Source of the DNA: Drosophila miranda
Lineage: Eukaryota; Arthropoda; Insecta; Diptera; Drosophilidae
Direction of reading: 5' to 3'
DNA: 64,000 nt
Assembly (NCBI RefSeq): GCF_003369915.1
Contig: NW_022881614.1
Location: 1,571,001 to 1,635,000 of the forward strand
Both the position numbers and the translations under genes were made by a program. Under the pieces are notes generated by a model, which did no database searches, had not been told where the DNA came from, and saw only the letters and a list, made by a program, of their open reading frames with translations. Positions within the stretch are counted from its first letter, which is position 1; every line of letters begins with the position of its first letter. Positions 33,230 to 42,975 of this stretch are shown here, one piece after another.

Positions 33230-34543
33230 CTAAAACCATCCTGAAACCGTGTTAATGTCCATGTGCAGATCCTGTCGGACTCGGTTTGTGAGCTCGGCAC
33301 CGAGGACTGCAGCACAAAGTTCTAACCGTGGTAGCGATTGTTTGGCTGTCGGCGCCACACGTGATTTCGAACAGAGCAGTCTTACTGACACTTGGTTGTT
33401 TTTGTATGTAGCGCGTACATATACTGCTGCGCCATATGCTCGTTCTGATGCATCTACAAATGTATGGAGTTCTTGGGTAACTGGAATTTTACCATCGTAG
33501 ATATGCCGGGGAATTTGCATTTTGTTCAATGTTTGTAAGTCGTCCCGGTATTCTTTCCATTCGATTTGGTGTTGTAATGGTAATTCGTCATCCCAATCCA
33601 GTTTGAGCTCCCAAAGTTGTTGCATGAAGATTTTTGCCTTTACTACCACCGGTGCAAAGAGTCCAAGATGGGAACGCAAAGATGGGTCAAAGATTTGGGC
33701 CAGTTCGGAACATACCACCCGTTTGGTGATGCGTGTAGCCTGGCTTTTCTGTGTTCGTCCACACAATGTATCCTTCTTCGGCATCCAGATGAGACCCAGA
33801 GTTTTCACGCTGTAGTGCTCTAGTGTCTCTCCTAGTTTTACATCGGTTACAATATCCTCTTTGGGGATTCCTTGGAGAAGTTGCTCATTGTTGGAGCACC
33901 ACTTGCGCAATTTGAATCCGGACGGTAGCAATATCTTATTTAGTTCTTGTCGAACATGAATTGCCTCTGGAATCGTGTTTGCTCCAGTTAGACAGTCGAC
34001 AACATAGAAATCGGTTTTTAATGTTGTTGATCCTACTGGTAGTCTGTCTTTGTATTGTATTGCCAAATGATCCAGACATTTCGTTGCTAGGAACGGAGCA
34101 AATGTTGTCCCATATGTTACTGTTTTCAGGCGATAGTACCTGATCTCTTCGGATGGATTGTTTCTCCAGACTATCATCTGATGGAATTGATCCTCCTTTT
34201 CTATGTCCGCTGTGAATACGTACTTATGAATTCGAAATCGTAACAGAATGGACATAAGTTCGCTCTGAACGGTGGGTCCAGCCTGCAGAATGTCGTTCAA
34301 AGATTTCCCGCTTGTTGATTTGCATGAGGCATCGAATACTACCCGAAGCTTCGTGGTGGTGCTCTCAGGTTTGAGTACACAATGATGTGGAATGAAGTAG
34401 TGCCTTTTGGGAACTTTTGATGCTGGCACAATCTTCATATGTCCTAGTCCTTCATACTCTTCCATGAAGTCCACCAAACTCTTCCAAGTTTCTGTTGAGC
34501 TTCGCCCCTCCAACGCTAGGAATCTTTTTGTTGCGGTTTCCAA
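33230..34543 (-). pseudogene. BEL3 reverse transcriptase, active site mutated
   Basis: RT motifs LRVVFDASCKSTSGKSLND and KTVTYGTTFAPFLATK. The palm after TADIEK is shortened (TADIEKEDQFHQMIVW), missing the usual MYRQI block. The catalytic box reads FYVVD instead of FYVDD (one Asp to Val), and FDP is separated from LGLFAP by five extra residues (SLRSH). RNase H starts HTFVDASERAYGAAVYV. The frame stops at 33230 and restarts at 33214. Confidence 0.87.
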
Positions 34544-35500
34544 CGACTCCCCCAGGGCTGAAGGGTGTTCGGAAAATGGGAGAAAATAAAACGGCCGTCT
34601 GAAGCTGTCTGAAGATTTTCTATAAAATGAGCTTCACACCGTGCTTCCACTGGAGTGCGTGGTTTGTCTTCAGTCTCTAGATTGTCCAGAGTCCAGAATC
34701 TTTCCATGAGCTCGTTTACTTCCGTTGCACAAATGGGTGAGGAATTGTGGGCAGATTTGACTTTTCCTGCCACAATCCATCCCAGTTTCGTGTTTTGTAG
34801 CAACGGGCCTCCTGTCCTTAGCTGCTGTTGATCTGGTAGCAGCAGCGAGTAGTAATGCTCGGCTCCGATTAGCATGTCGATTTTGCCTGGCTTATGGAAG
34901 TTTGGATCTGCCAGTGAGATCTTGCTTGGTATGTTTAAGCTATCTGAATCGAGTGCCTGAGCTGGTTGATCAGCTATTATCTGTGGTAATACGAAAGCTT
35001 CAATTCTTTGCGTAAAACCATTGTGAAGGGATTTCATGAGCACATTTACTCGTGCTCTGCTGCTCTTTGATTGACCTCCAATTCCTTCGATCCGTAATGT
35101 TGTGTCTTTTAGTTTGAGTGACAACATTGATGCCATTCGTTCAGAGATCAAGTTTATCTGTGATCCTGAATCTAGCAGTGCTCTAAAATTATCAACCTGC
35201 CCGTTGTTGGCTTCTACTGCCACCTTTGCTGTGGCCAGAAGATTGTAACTATTGTTACTTGCTGCACCAACCGTCGGGCCTCTTGATTCTGTAGCTGCGC
35301 CTGATGCTGTTTCCAAATGTAGCATCGTGTTGTGCTTCTTGTCACACTTGAAGCAGTTTCGACCAGGGCATGCGTTTGTTTTGTGATTTGTTCTAAAACA
35401 ATTAACGCACATTTTTTGTTTTTGTACCCAATTTAGTCGTTCTGATGGAGAAAATTCTTCGCATCCGTAGAGCCAATGGCTTGCTTTTTTGCAGAATGTG
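34516..35500 (-). pseudogene. BEL3 gag zinc knuckles and protease
   Basis: The open frame includes knuckles CTFCKKASHWLYGC (about 35,490) and CVNCFRTNHKTNAC, then CFKCDKKHNTMLH. Protease motif ALLDSGSQINLISERM and BEL segment DMLIGAEHYYSLL. A frameshift at about 34,540 separates it from RT. Confidence 0.85.
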
Positions 35501-35574
35501 CATAAGGGTGCTCGCGTTCTCCCTGTGTTTGCTGATGCACATGTCGTGCCTTTTGGCTCTCTCCTTGATGCTGG

Positions 35575-36795
35575 TTACTTCTTACTGGTTCCTAGAACCC
35601 GAATTCTTTGCTCCAAGAACTGAAGCATCGTATCCAGCGCCTGAATGTTCTTTGAGCTTCCCAATGATTGCTCATACAAGGCCTTATTTGTTACATCCAG
35701 TTTGTTTCTGATAATGGCAATCAATATCGGATCCCATGTAGATATATTGGTGCCCAATCCCTTTAGTGATGCAAGGGATTCTATGTTTGTTATATACAAC
35801 TCTTTTAATGACTTGGGATCGTCATTAATTGTTTGGTGATTGAGGAAGCGGTTCAGTACCGTGTTCGAAACATATCTGGGATTGTTGTATGCGTCAACTA
35901 GTATTTCCCAAGCGGCTTCATAATTTTCTTCCTTTAGATCGATATGTCGAATCAATCTTTCTGCCTCGCCGGTAACGGTGGTTTTAAGATACCACATCTT
36001 TATCACCGTAGGCATGTTGGTCTCATGCACCATGCATGAGAACAGATCGAAGAACTGGGTCCATTTTAATAGATCCCCATCAAACTTTGGGATGCTGATG
36101 CGTGGAAGATGCACGTTATCCGTGTTTGGTGTGGCTGATTTTGTCAATGCTCTTTGGACCTTACTTTCCAGTGTTAGGTAGGATTCCATGTCATATCCTC
36201 CTTCCACTGGGTCCTCGAATTCCCCATGAATTGTGAAGTGGACTTCCTGCGCTTGAGTCCATAGTGATTTTATCAAATCACTTGATGTGCCTCCTTCCGC
36301 CTCTAAAAGTTGTTTCAGATTGCGTTTAACGGACTCTACTATGGCCTTTTGTCGGCGACATAGTGAAAGCAGTTTGCTGTAATCCTTCGAGGGTTGCTGG
36401 ATCAGACCGCTTTCTTTGGGATCTACTGGAGGATTCTCATGCTTTTCTTTAAAGATGATTTGACGTTCCCCACGAGCACTAGACGTCTGTGATAGCTTAT
36501 CCATGCATTCGGTAAAGATCGTAATGTGTTGCTTACATGTTGTACGTAAGTCTTCACGGAATTTTACGTATTCATCCGTTTTGTCTGTATCGCGAAGTTT
36601 GGAGTCGTTTTTGCTGAAGCGATTCCACGCATTTTCGAGTGCTAATATTTTGGCTTGAAAATAAGAGGCCGTTTGCTTTCGTTCTTGGGAATCTTTTTTA
36701 AAGTTCCGAATGCACCTCGATATTTCCTCACCAATCTCTTGCTGCACATCCATTGCCATTGTAGCGGCAGCTTCTGCCTCCATATGTGTATCCAT
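35575..36795 (-). pseudogene. BEL3 gag capsid
   Basis: 406 residues from ATG 36795 (MDTHMEAEAAATMAMDVQQ). A long helical, charged N-terminus is followed by the BEL capsid motif LPRISIPKFDGDLLKWTQFFDLF and a continuing helical region to QFLEQRIRVLG. A stop at 35575 separates it from the zinc-knuckle frame just downstream. Confidence 0.85.
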
Positions 36796-37192
36796 TCTAT
36801 CTGTTTGTACTTATTACTTTTGACCCGTTGGGAGTGTTTTATTTGCTTTGCAGCTGGATACGCTCCGAATCGCAACCGTTGTTGGTCAGAAAGGTAATAG
36901 TACAGGTGATGTGTTGGATGGAGGGATTTGTGCTGTTTCCAATTTATGGAACGCACGTAACAACAAAAATTGATTGCCTTGGTGGTAATCGAATTCTATA
37001 GCTGTTTTTCTGTTGGCTGATAACCTGAATATGTCCGATTTGCCAAAGTGATACTTATTGGTAGGAGATGCTACCGTAAGTGTATGGCCTGATGCCAAAT
37101 TTTTATTGAAGATGTCCTGTTGACTGTTTCAATCTGATGTCCAGATCGAATCCTTTCACTGTAGCTTGTTAGACAGTTTGAAAGGATGACCA

Positions 37193-37209
37193 AGGTCGGG
37201 GTCACCAAA
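37193..37209 (-). other. BEL3 primer binding site region
   Basis: TTTGGTGACCCCGACC directly follows the 5' LTR on the minus strand, the arrangement usual for BEL/Pao elements. Confidence 0.65.
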
Positions 37210-37788
37210 TGTTAATGTGTGTGTGTGTGTGTGTAGGAAGCTGGATTGCATACGGTACATAAACCCTCTACAGTTTGGTCGTCGCAACTAGAACTTGAAC
37301 CAGTTGGACTGCGGAGTGGGTATCCTACGGTGCGCAAGTGAGGATCTGAAGACACGGCGACAGCCTCTGATGATTGCGATGGAAGATGAGTGACAGGCAG
37401 CTATGGTACTGTTTCTAACACTGATTTTTATTGAACAAATGCATCTTCTTATATAGCTAGCAGTGGTATTCTTATTCTATGGGAAGGAACGATCAGGCTC
37501 CTTGTGAGTGTATTTTTAGATTGGGTACACTTACTCTGTGCGGGGGTTATATTTCAGTGCATTTACTTAGGTACTTGGCGGCAATAAAGTAGATAGTTTA
37601 TTGCTTGATCCCTTCTGGTGGGTTCGAGTTTACAAGTGCTATTGTCTATTCTTAGTTGCTAATGTATTTTTCGTGTCGTCATATTCAGTTACATGAAATG
37701 ACATAGACAATTTTATTTATGAGTATTTGTGTATGAGATTGAACTGTATATTCCTAATATTCATTAAATACATGTCTGTGGCTGAACA
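37210..37788 (-). repeat. BEL3 5' LTR
   Basis: 579 bp, TGTTCAGCC...CATTAACA on the minus strand. It ends in a short (CA)n/(TG)n microsatellite at 37216-37235 and contains a TATATAAG box and an AATAAA. Confidence 0.85.
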
Positions 37789-37930
37789 CTCAGGATAGTC
37801 CTTTCCCCTGGGTAGCAGCCAGCTTAAGGACCGCAGCTTAGAGAGGACTCTACTCTCTACACTCCAACCGCAACATAAACAGGCTTCCAAAGTATCATGA
37901 ATAAATAGGGGAAAATACTTATTCCGAAAA

Positions 37931-38536
37931 AAAACGAGGGGGAACGTTGTGAGTTGCTGCGGAGACCGCAACTCTACAGTTATACTCGATACTAAGTCAG
38001 TATGGCTCTCCTCCGGCAGACGCCGCTAATATTAAACGACACGACAAAGAGTGCGTGCGAGAGAGACAGAAAATCAGTCTGAGCGTGACGTCGGGCGCTG
38101 CGTAGCCACTGCAAATTGATTTGTTCCTATTGGCTATAAAAATGATCTGATCTGATCCAGATTCAGCAATCTGCTAGATATGGTCATTATCTATGATTCT
38201 GCGTTTTTAGTTTTTCGTATCTTCAATATTGTGGATGCCACAGATTTTCGTCCTTTGTGGGGGCGGAAGTGGGCGTGACATATCACAGAAGTCTGGATCC
38301 AAAACATCGTTGCTCTAGCTCTTATAGTCTTTGAGCACTAGGCGCTGAAGGGGACGGACAGACGGACAGACGGACGGACGGAGAGACAGACAGGACTCAA
38401 TCGACTCGGCTATTGATGCTGATCAAGAATATATATACTTTATGGGGTCGGAAACGATTCCTTCTGGACGTTACACACATCCACTTTTACCACAAATCTA
38501 ATATACCCCAATACTCATTTTGAGTATCGGGTATAA
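37931..38536 (-). mobile_element. DINE-1-like repeat, copy c (internally deleted)
   Basis: Both ends are present (aaaacgaggg hairpin end and gagtatcgggtata end) but the central part is about 480 bp shorter than copy a. It truncates BEL4 on its left side. Confidence 0.87.
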
Positions 38537-38574
38537 AAATCGGGAATCTGGATAGATGGAGATTAATTCAGAAA

Positions 38575-39038
38575 ATGAAAAGAGAATTTTGGATTAAATG
38601 GAAAGAAGATTATTTGCACACACTGCAACAAAGAAATAAATGGAAAATAGGAATGCAGAATATTAAATCAGGACAGATTGTATTAATAAAAGATGAAACC
38701 TGTCACCCAGCTAGATGGCCCTTGGGAAAAATAGAAGAAATACATAAAGGTAGGGACGGTAGAGTCAGAGTAGTAACTATAAAACATCAAGACGGGTTGA
38801 TAAAACGACCTATAACTAAAATTTGTCCATTAGCTGGAATTGAGTCAGAAGAGCAAGACTCAGGAATGACTCCAAAAGAGACCAGAAGTACGCGTAGTAG
38901 ACCTCGAATGTCCAAGCTAGGACTGATAGCAGCATTGTTAATGCTTGTGTTATGTTGCCAAGTGTCAAATGCAAACATTGCTGCTAGAAGAACGGCGAAG
39001 TGGTCAATTGAAAAAAGAACAGTTCCACTTCGATATAT
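38575..39038 (+). pseudogene. BEL4 integrase C-terminus and env signal region
   Basis: Begins inside integrase (EFWIKWKEDYLHTLQQRNKW) with RWPLGKIEEIHKGRDGR and IKHQDGLIKRPITKICPLAG, so the element is cut on its 5' side by DINE-1 copy c. The same frame then runs into a hydrophobic helix (LGLIAALLMLVLCCQVSNA), the env signal peptide, as in BEL3. Shortly after, env continues in another frame. Confidence 0.8.
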
Positions 39039-40632
39039 TTGGACCCGATGGGGGACGTTGATATAGTCGCCTCATCCTGGGATTTAATTGTTTATTATAA
39101 AATGGACCCGTATTTCCAAATGATAAAAAAGGGGAAAGAATTGATTGGTAAAATGAGAGTTGTGTGTGGTAAACTTTATACTTTTGAAGATCAATGCTAT
39201 AATGTCTTAGATAATACGGAAAGACAAATTGCAGACCTGGAGAAAAATAATAAACTTTTCATGACTCAGGATAATAAAAGAAAGAAGCGAGCACCATTTG
39301 AGTTTATGGGCTCACTTTATCATATATTATTTGGGATAATGTACGCCGAAGACAGGGAAACGTTGGAAGGAAATATGAAACATTTATTAGAAAACCAACA
39401 TAACCTAGATGATTTAATTAAAAAACAAACATCGGTGGTAGAGTCAACGGTAAATATTCTCAAAAGAACTACCGAGGAAATAAATTTGAACTTTTGAAGT
39501 ATGAGCGCTAGAGTAGAAAACATAACGGAAGCATTAAAGGAAGGTTTTTATGTGTACAAAGAATCTATAAATTTCTTTATGGTAACAAAGCAACTAAGCT
39601 CCTTGATTGAAGAGTGCGATAAAATTCAATCAGCAGTTATAAATCTACTGATAGATATTAATCATGGTAGACTAAATCCAAATATTTTAAAACCTATACA
39701 ATTAAAGGGAGAAATAGCAAAAATAAAAGATAACTTATTAGAAACATTGGTGCTTCCAGGAAAAAGAACTGGAACAGAATTGAAGGAAATTTACAGCCTA
39801 TTAACAGCGAAAGGAATTTTTGTTGATAACAAATTAATTCTGAACGTGAAGATTCCCCTGTTTGGTAGACACGCATCCCATTTGTTTAGGATAATTCCAA
39901 TGCCGGTTGAGCATGAACAAGAATTAGTCAAGGTAGATTTGAGCTCTAGGTATTTAGTATATAATTTCGAAATTGATTCCTATCATTCGATGACTGAAGC
40001 TACCTTGAATAAATGCCAAAAATGGCAAACGAATAGAAGAATATGCGAAGGTAATTGGCCTTGGAGCAATGCCAATAATAATGCTTGTGAGATAGCTCCT
40101 TTCAAACCAAAGGGTAATTCAAATTGCGTTTATAGGAAGATAGCAGAGACAAGGTCATTTTTGGTCGAATTAGAAAGACAGGGTAGTTGGATCTTCAAAG
40201 TTCCAGTAAACACTAATGCTAGAATTCAATGTAGTAACTCAAATCAAGAACTAATTGATCTTCCGCAACAAGGAATTTTAACAATAATACATGGTTGTAC
40301 TGTGCGAGCCGATGATAAAATACTAGTACCTCATCACAGTATTCAAACAATTTCATTCTTTTATATAAGTAATATAAGTAAAATACCAAAAATTGTTTGG
40401 AATCCATTAACAGTACCATTAATTAACCATACAGAAGAAATGGATAAGTTAAGAAACGAAATTAAATTGTTAAAAGAAGGTCATCATGACTTAAAAGGAC
40501 TTTAGTTCCATCATGTATCTGGACATGCGGCCTTGATTGTCGGAATCATAATAATGATAATATTAATAATGTATTCCATAAGAAGAATTAAAGTAGCACG
40601 AAGACTGCAAACGATAGCACTTCCCTACCCAC
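39039..40632 (+). pseudogene. BEL4 env
   Basis: One frame interrupted by TGA at 39495-39497 and TAG at 40503-40505. 39039-39494 has the furin-type site NKRKKR followed by APFEFMGSLYHILFG and a helical coiled-coil region. 39501-40502 is the Cys-rich ectodomain. After the TAG the same frame encodes the transmembrane helix (LIVGIIIMIILIMYSI) and a basic tail. The layout matches BEL3 env, although the sequence is well diverged. Product, if any, would be soluble and truncated. Confidence 0.83.
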
Positions 40633-40970
40633 TGTTTGTAGGAGGGCGGATCACCGGAGCGGCTTTCCAGCGGCGAGTGAGAAAGTATCCAAAAGAAGAA
40701 GTCAGAGTTGTTCCAATATATATGTTCCTTGTATTTCTGTATATATGTGGACTGTAGGTGCGCGTATGTGCACGACGCCAGCTTGTAGCGGGGTGGGAAA
40801 CGTAACTAAAACTAGGCCTTACGATCTATGCTCCATGATGGCTTGAGCGCCGGGTGGATCGTGGGTCGTAAAGTCTCCCGAGCGCCCCTCCGAGCGCGTG
40901 AGAGCGAGTTGAGACCGGAGCGCACGAAGTTGGCACAGTGCGCGGCAATCATCTGCTGCTGGCCTGAACA
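40633..40970 (+). repeat. BEL4 probable 3' LTR (338 bp)
   Basis: TGTTTGTAGG...GGCCTGAACA, 338 bp with TG..CA ends, placed after env. The same 338-bp unit recurs at 49622-49959. No clear polypurine tract precedes it, which keeps confidence moderate. Confidence 0.65.
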
Positions 40971-41009
40971 TCCTCCCCCCCCCTGCAGGATGCAAGGCCC
41001 AATCGGTGT

Positions 41010-42038
41010 CTATGGCTGTGTGCATGCACCGGATACGATCCATCCGAACACCGTGCTCTGGGCCACAGGAAGGCCGTCCTCGCGTGCCAGGAACCCGGGT
41101 TGGATCACTTTCGGGTAGACGTCGGCGCCTAAGACCAGAGAGATGGTGGCTGGTCGATGGAATTGCGCATCTGCGAGCTTCAGATCGTCAAATCGAGCCC
41201 GGATCGTATCGCTCAAAGGTCGGATCGGCGTGCGGATGCGCAAACGGGGCTCGACCTTCAGGATGGCTTCCAGTCGGAAGTCGCCCGTCTTGGTACGAAT
41301 GACCGCGGTGCACACCTTCTCGTTGCCGACGCGCGTAGTAGGTATCTTGAAGGCGGAGGCCAATGAGTCGTCAATGCAGCTCATCGGCGTGCATGGGTCG
41401 ATAAGCGCGACCGTTTCGAAATCCTTCGAGCCCGTATCCAGGACCACCAGCGCCGTCGGGGGGATATTGAGGCTCCTATGTTGTAAAAGGGAGCTTACGG
41501 AGGGCGCCGGGGTTCCTACGACGGGGCGGTTCACGGGGTGACGGGGTCGGCACTCAGCTTGAGCCGCTGGACTCGAAAACGATGAGGTCGCGGTTCCTAC
41601 GACCGGTCGGCTGACGGGCCGACGAGGACGGCGCTCGGCGTGAGCCGGCGTAGATGGCGGCGGTGCAGCCGGGTCTGGACGGGCTGGGCGACGAGGGCGG
41701 CGTCCGGCGTGGGCCGATGTAGCTGTCGACTGTATTCGCGAGGCTGAGCGGGCTGGACAGCGAGGCGCGGATATGTGGAGTAGCGTGTGGTGGTTATTGC
41801 CACACACCCTGCACAGCCCGCCACTGAGGCAGTCCTTCCCGGAGTGCTGGTGCGCCAGGCAGTTGGCGCAGTATTTGTTTCTCAGGACGGCTCGGAGCCT
41901 CTTCTCAGGGCTTAGGCGCAGAAACACATGGCAGGTCCGTAGCGGGTGTATTCCTGAGCAGACTCGGCAACGGTAGGTGCCTCTACCCCGTGGATGCCGG
42001 CTCTCCCCGGTGCGGTTGGCGCGTGAGCGTGGGGCCAT
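41010..42038 (-). pseudogene. BEL6 fragment: Gag knuckles and protease, GC-rich
   Basis: Open frame of 342 residues. Knuckles CRVCSGIHPLRTC, CANCLAHQHSGKDC and CRVCGNNHHTLLH. A spacer follows of three imperfect Pro/Arg repeats (HAERRPRRPVSRPVVGT type). Then a protease-like VALIDPCTPMSCIDDSL, where the expected DSG is DPC, and a BEL segment LVLGADVYPKVIQPG. No capsid upstream and no RT downstream, so it is truncated on both sides. It sits just after the BEL5 pol stop in the same orientation and has similarly high GC. It could be a neighbouring element or a piece of a related one. Confidence 0.75.
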
Positions 42039-42121
42039 GTCTGGATACGATGAACTAGGAGGAAGGAAAGTGGTCGAAGAAGTATTAGTAATGAAACTTG
42101 GAGCTTTGGAAGGTTATTGCG

Positions 42122-42961
42122 TTATTGTTGGACGGAACTAGGGCGTTCTACTGGGAGGAGAACGACCTTTACAACAGGCCTTTTAAGGACCCCGCGGGCA
42201 GTAAGGATATCTACCACACGGACTCTATCGTCAGCGCCGGGATACACGGACTAGACTCTCCCGAGCCGCCATTCATTGGAGGGCAGGTTGTCTTCTTTGA
42301 CGACAACCATATCCCCAACCTGGAGGTTTGGCGTCGGCGTCTGCCACTTAGTGCGCTTGTGGAGCTCTTTGAGGTATTCCTCTTTCCACCGCTGGCAAAA
42401 CTGTTGGGTGAGCGCCTTTAAATGCTGCCATCGATTGATTATTGATTTAAGGTCACCCTTTATTTCGGGTTCGGCCGTGGACATCAAGGGTCCCCCGGTA
42501 AGGAAGTGCCCGGGATTAAGGGCCAGCAACTCAGTTGGATCTTCGGACATCGGCGAGAGCGGCCTGGAATTAAGGCATGCTTCGATCTTTGCGAGAAGCG
42601 TGGAAAGCTCTTCGAAAGTGTACTTCCGAGTGGACGTGGCTTTGTAAAAGAGAGTTTTGAAACTCTTCACCCCGGCTTCCCACAGACCTCCCATGTGTGG
42701 AGCTCCTGGTGGGATAAAACGCCACGAAACCCGGTGATGGCTGTACGCATCAGTTATCGAGCCCTTGAATGCTTCTAGGAAGTCACGAGAAAGCACCTTG
42801 GCGGCACCAACGAAAGTTTTGCCATTGTCGGAGTGAATGCGCTGCGGACACCCTCGTCGTGCGACGAAACGAGCGAAGGCTGCAAGAAATTTCTCGGTCG
42901 TGAGATCCGACGTGGGGTCCAAATGGATCGCCTTCGTGGAAAAACACACGAACACAAACAC
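42122..42961 (-). pseudogene. BEL5 integrase C-terminal two thirds
   Basis: 42251-42961: FSTKAIHLDPTSDLTTEKF, second Asp in IHSDNGKTFVGAA, Glu in GGLWEAGVKSFK, and EWRLGRV. A TAG at 42251-42253 interrupts, after which the same frame stays readable (DDRVRVVDILTARG) to a TAA at 42122-42124. The first catalytic Asp is missing because of a deletion at about 42,970-43,010. Confidence 0.85.
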
Positions 42962-42975
42962 ATACCCCTTGGTTA

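Larger units (their letters stand above)
24823..37788 (-). mobile_element. BEL3: env-bearing BEL/Pao element with nested insertions
   Basis: Minus-strand element: 5' LTR (37210-37788), primer site, gag, PR, RT, RNase H, INT and env, with 70 bp of 3' LTR left. A mag-like element (26474-31158) splits env with an ATATC duplication. BEL2 truncates the 3' LTR. RT has a mutated active site, so the copy is dead. Presence of env with a furin site makes it roo-like in organisation. Confidence 0.88.
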
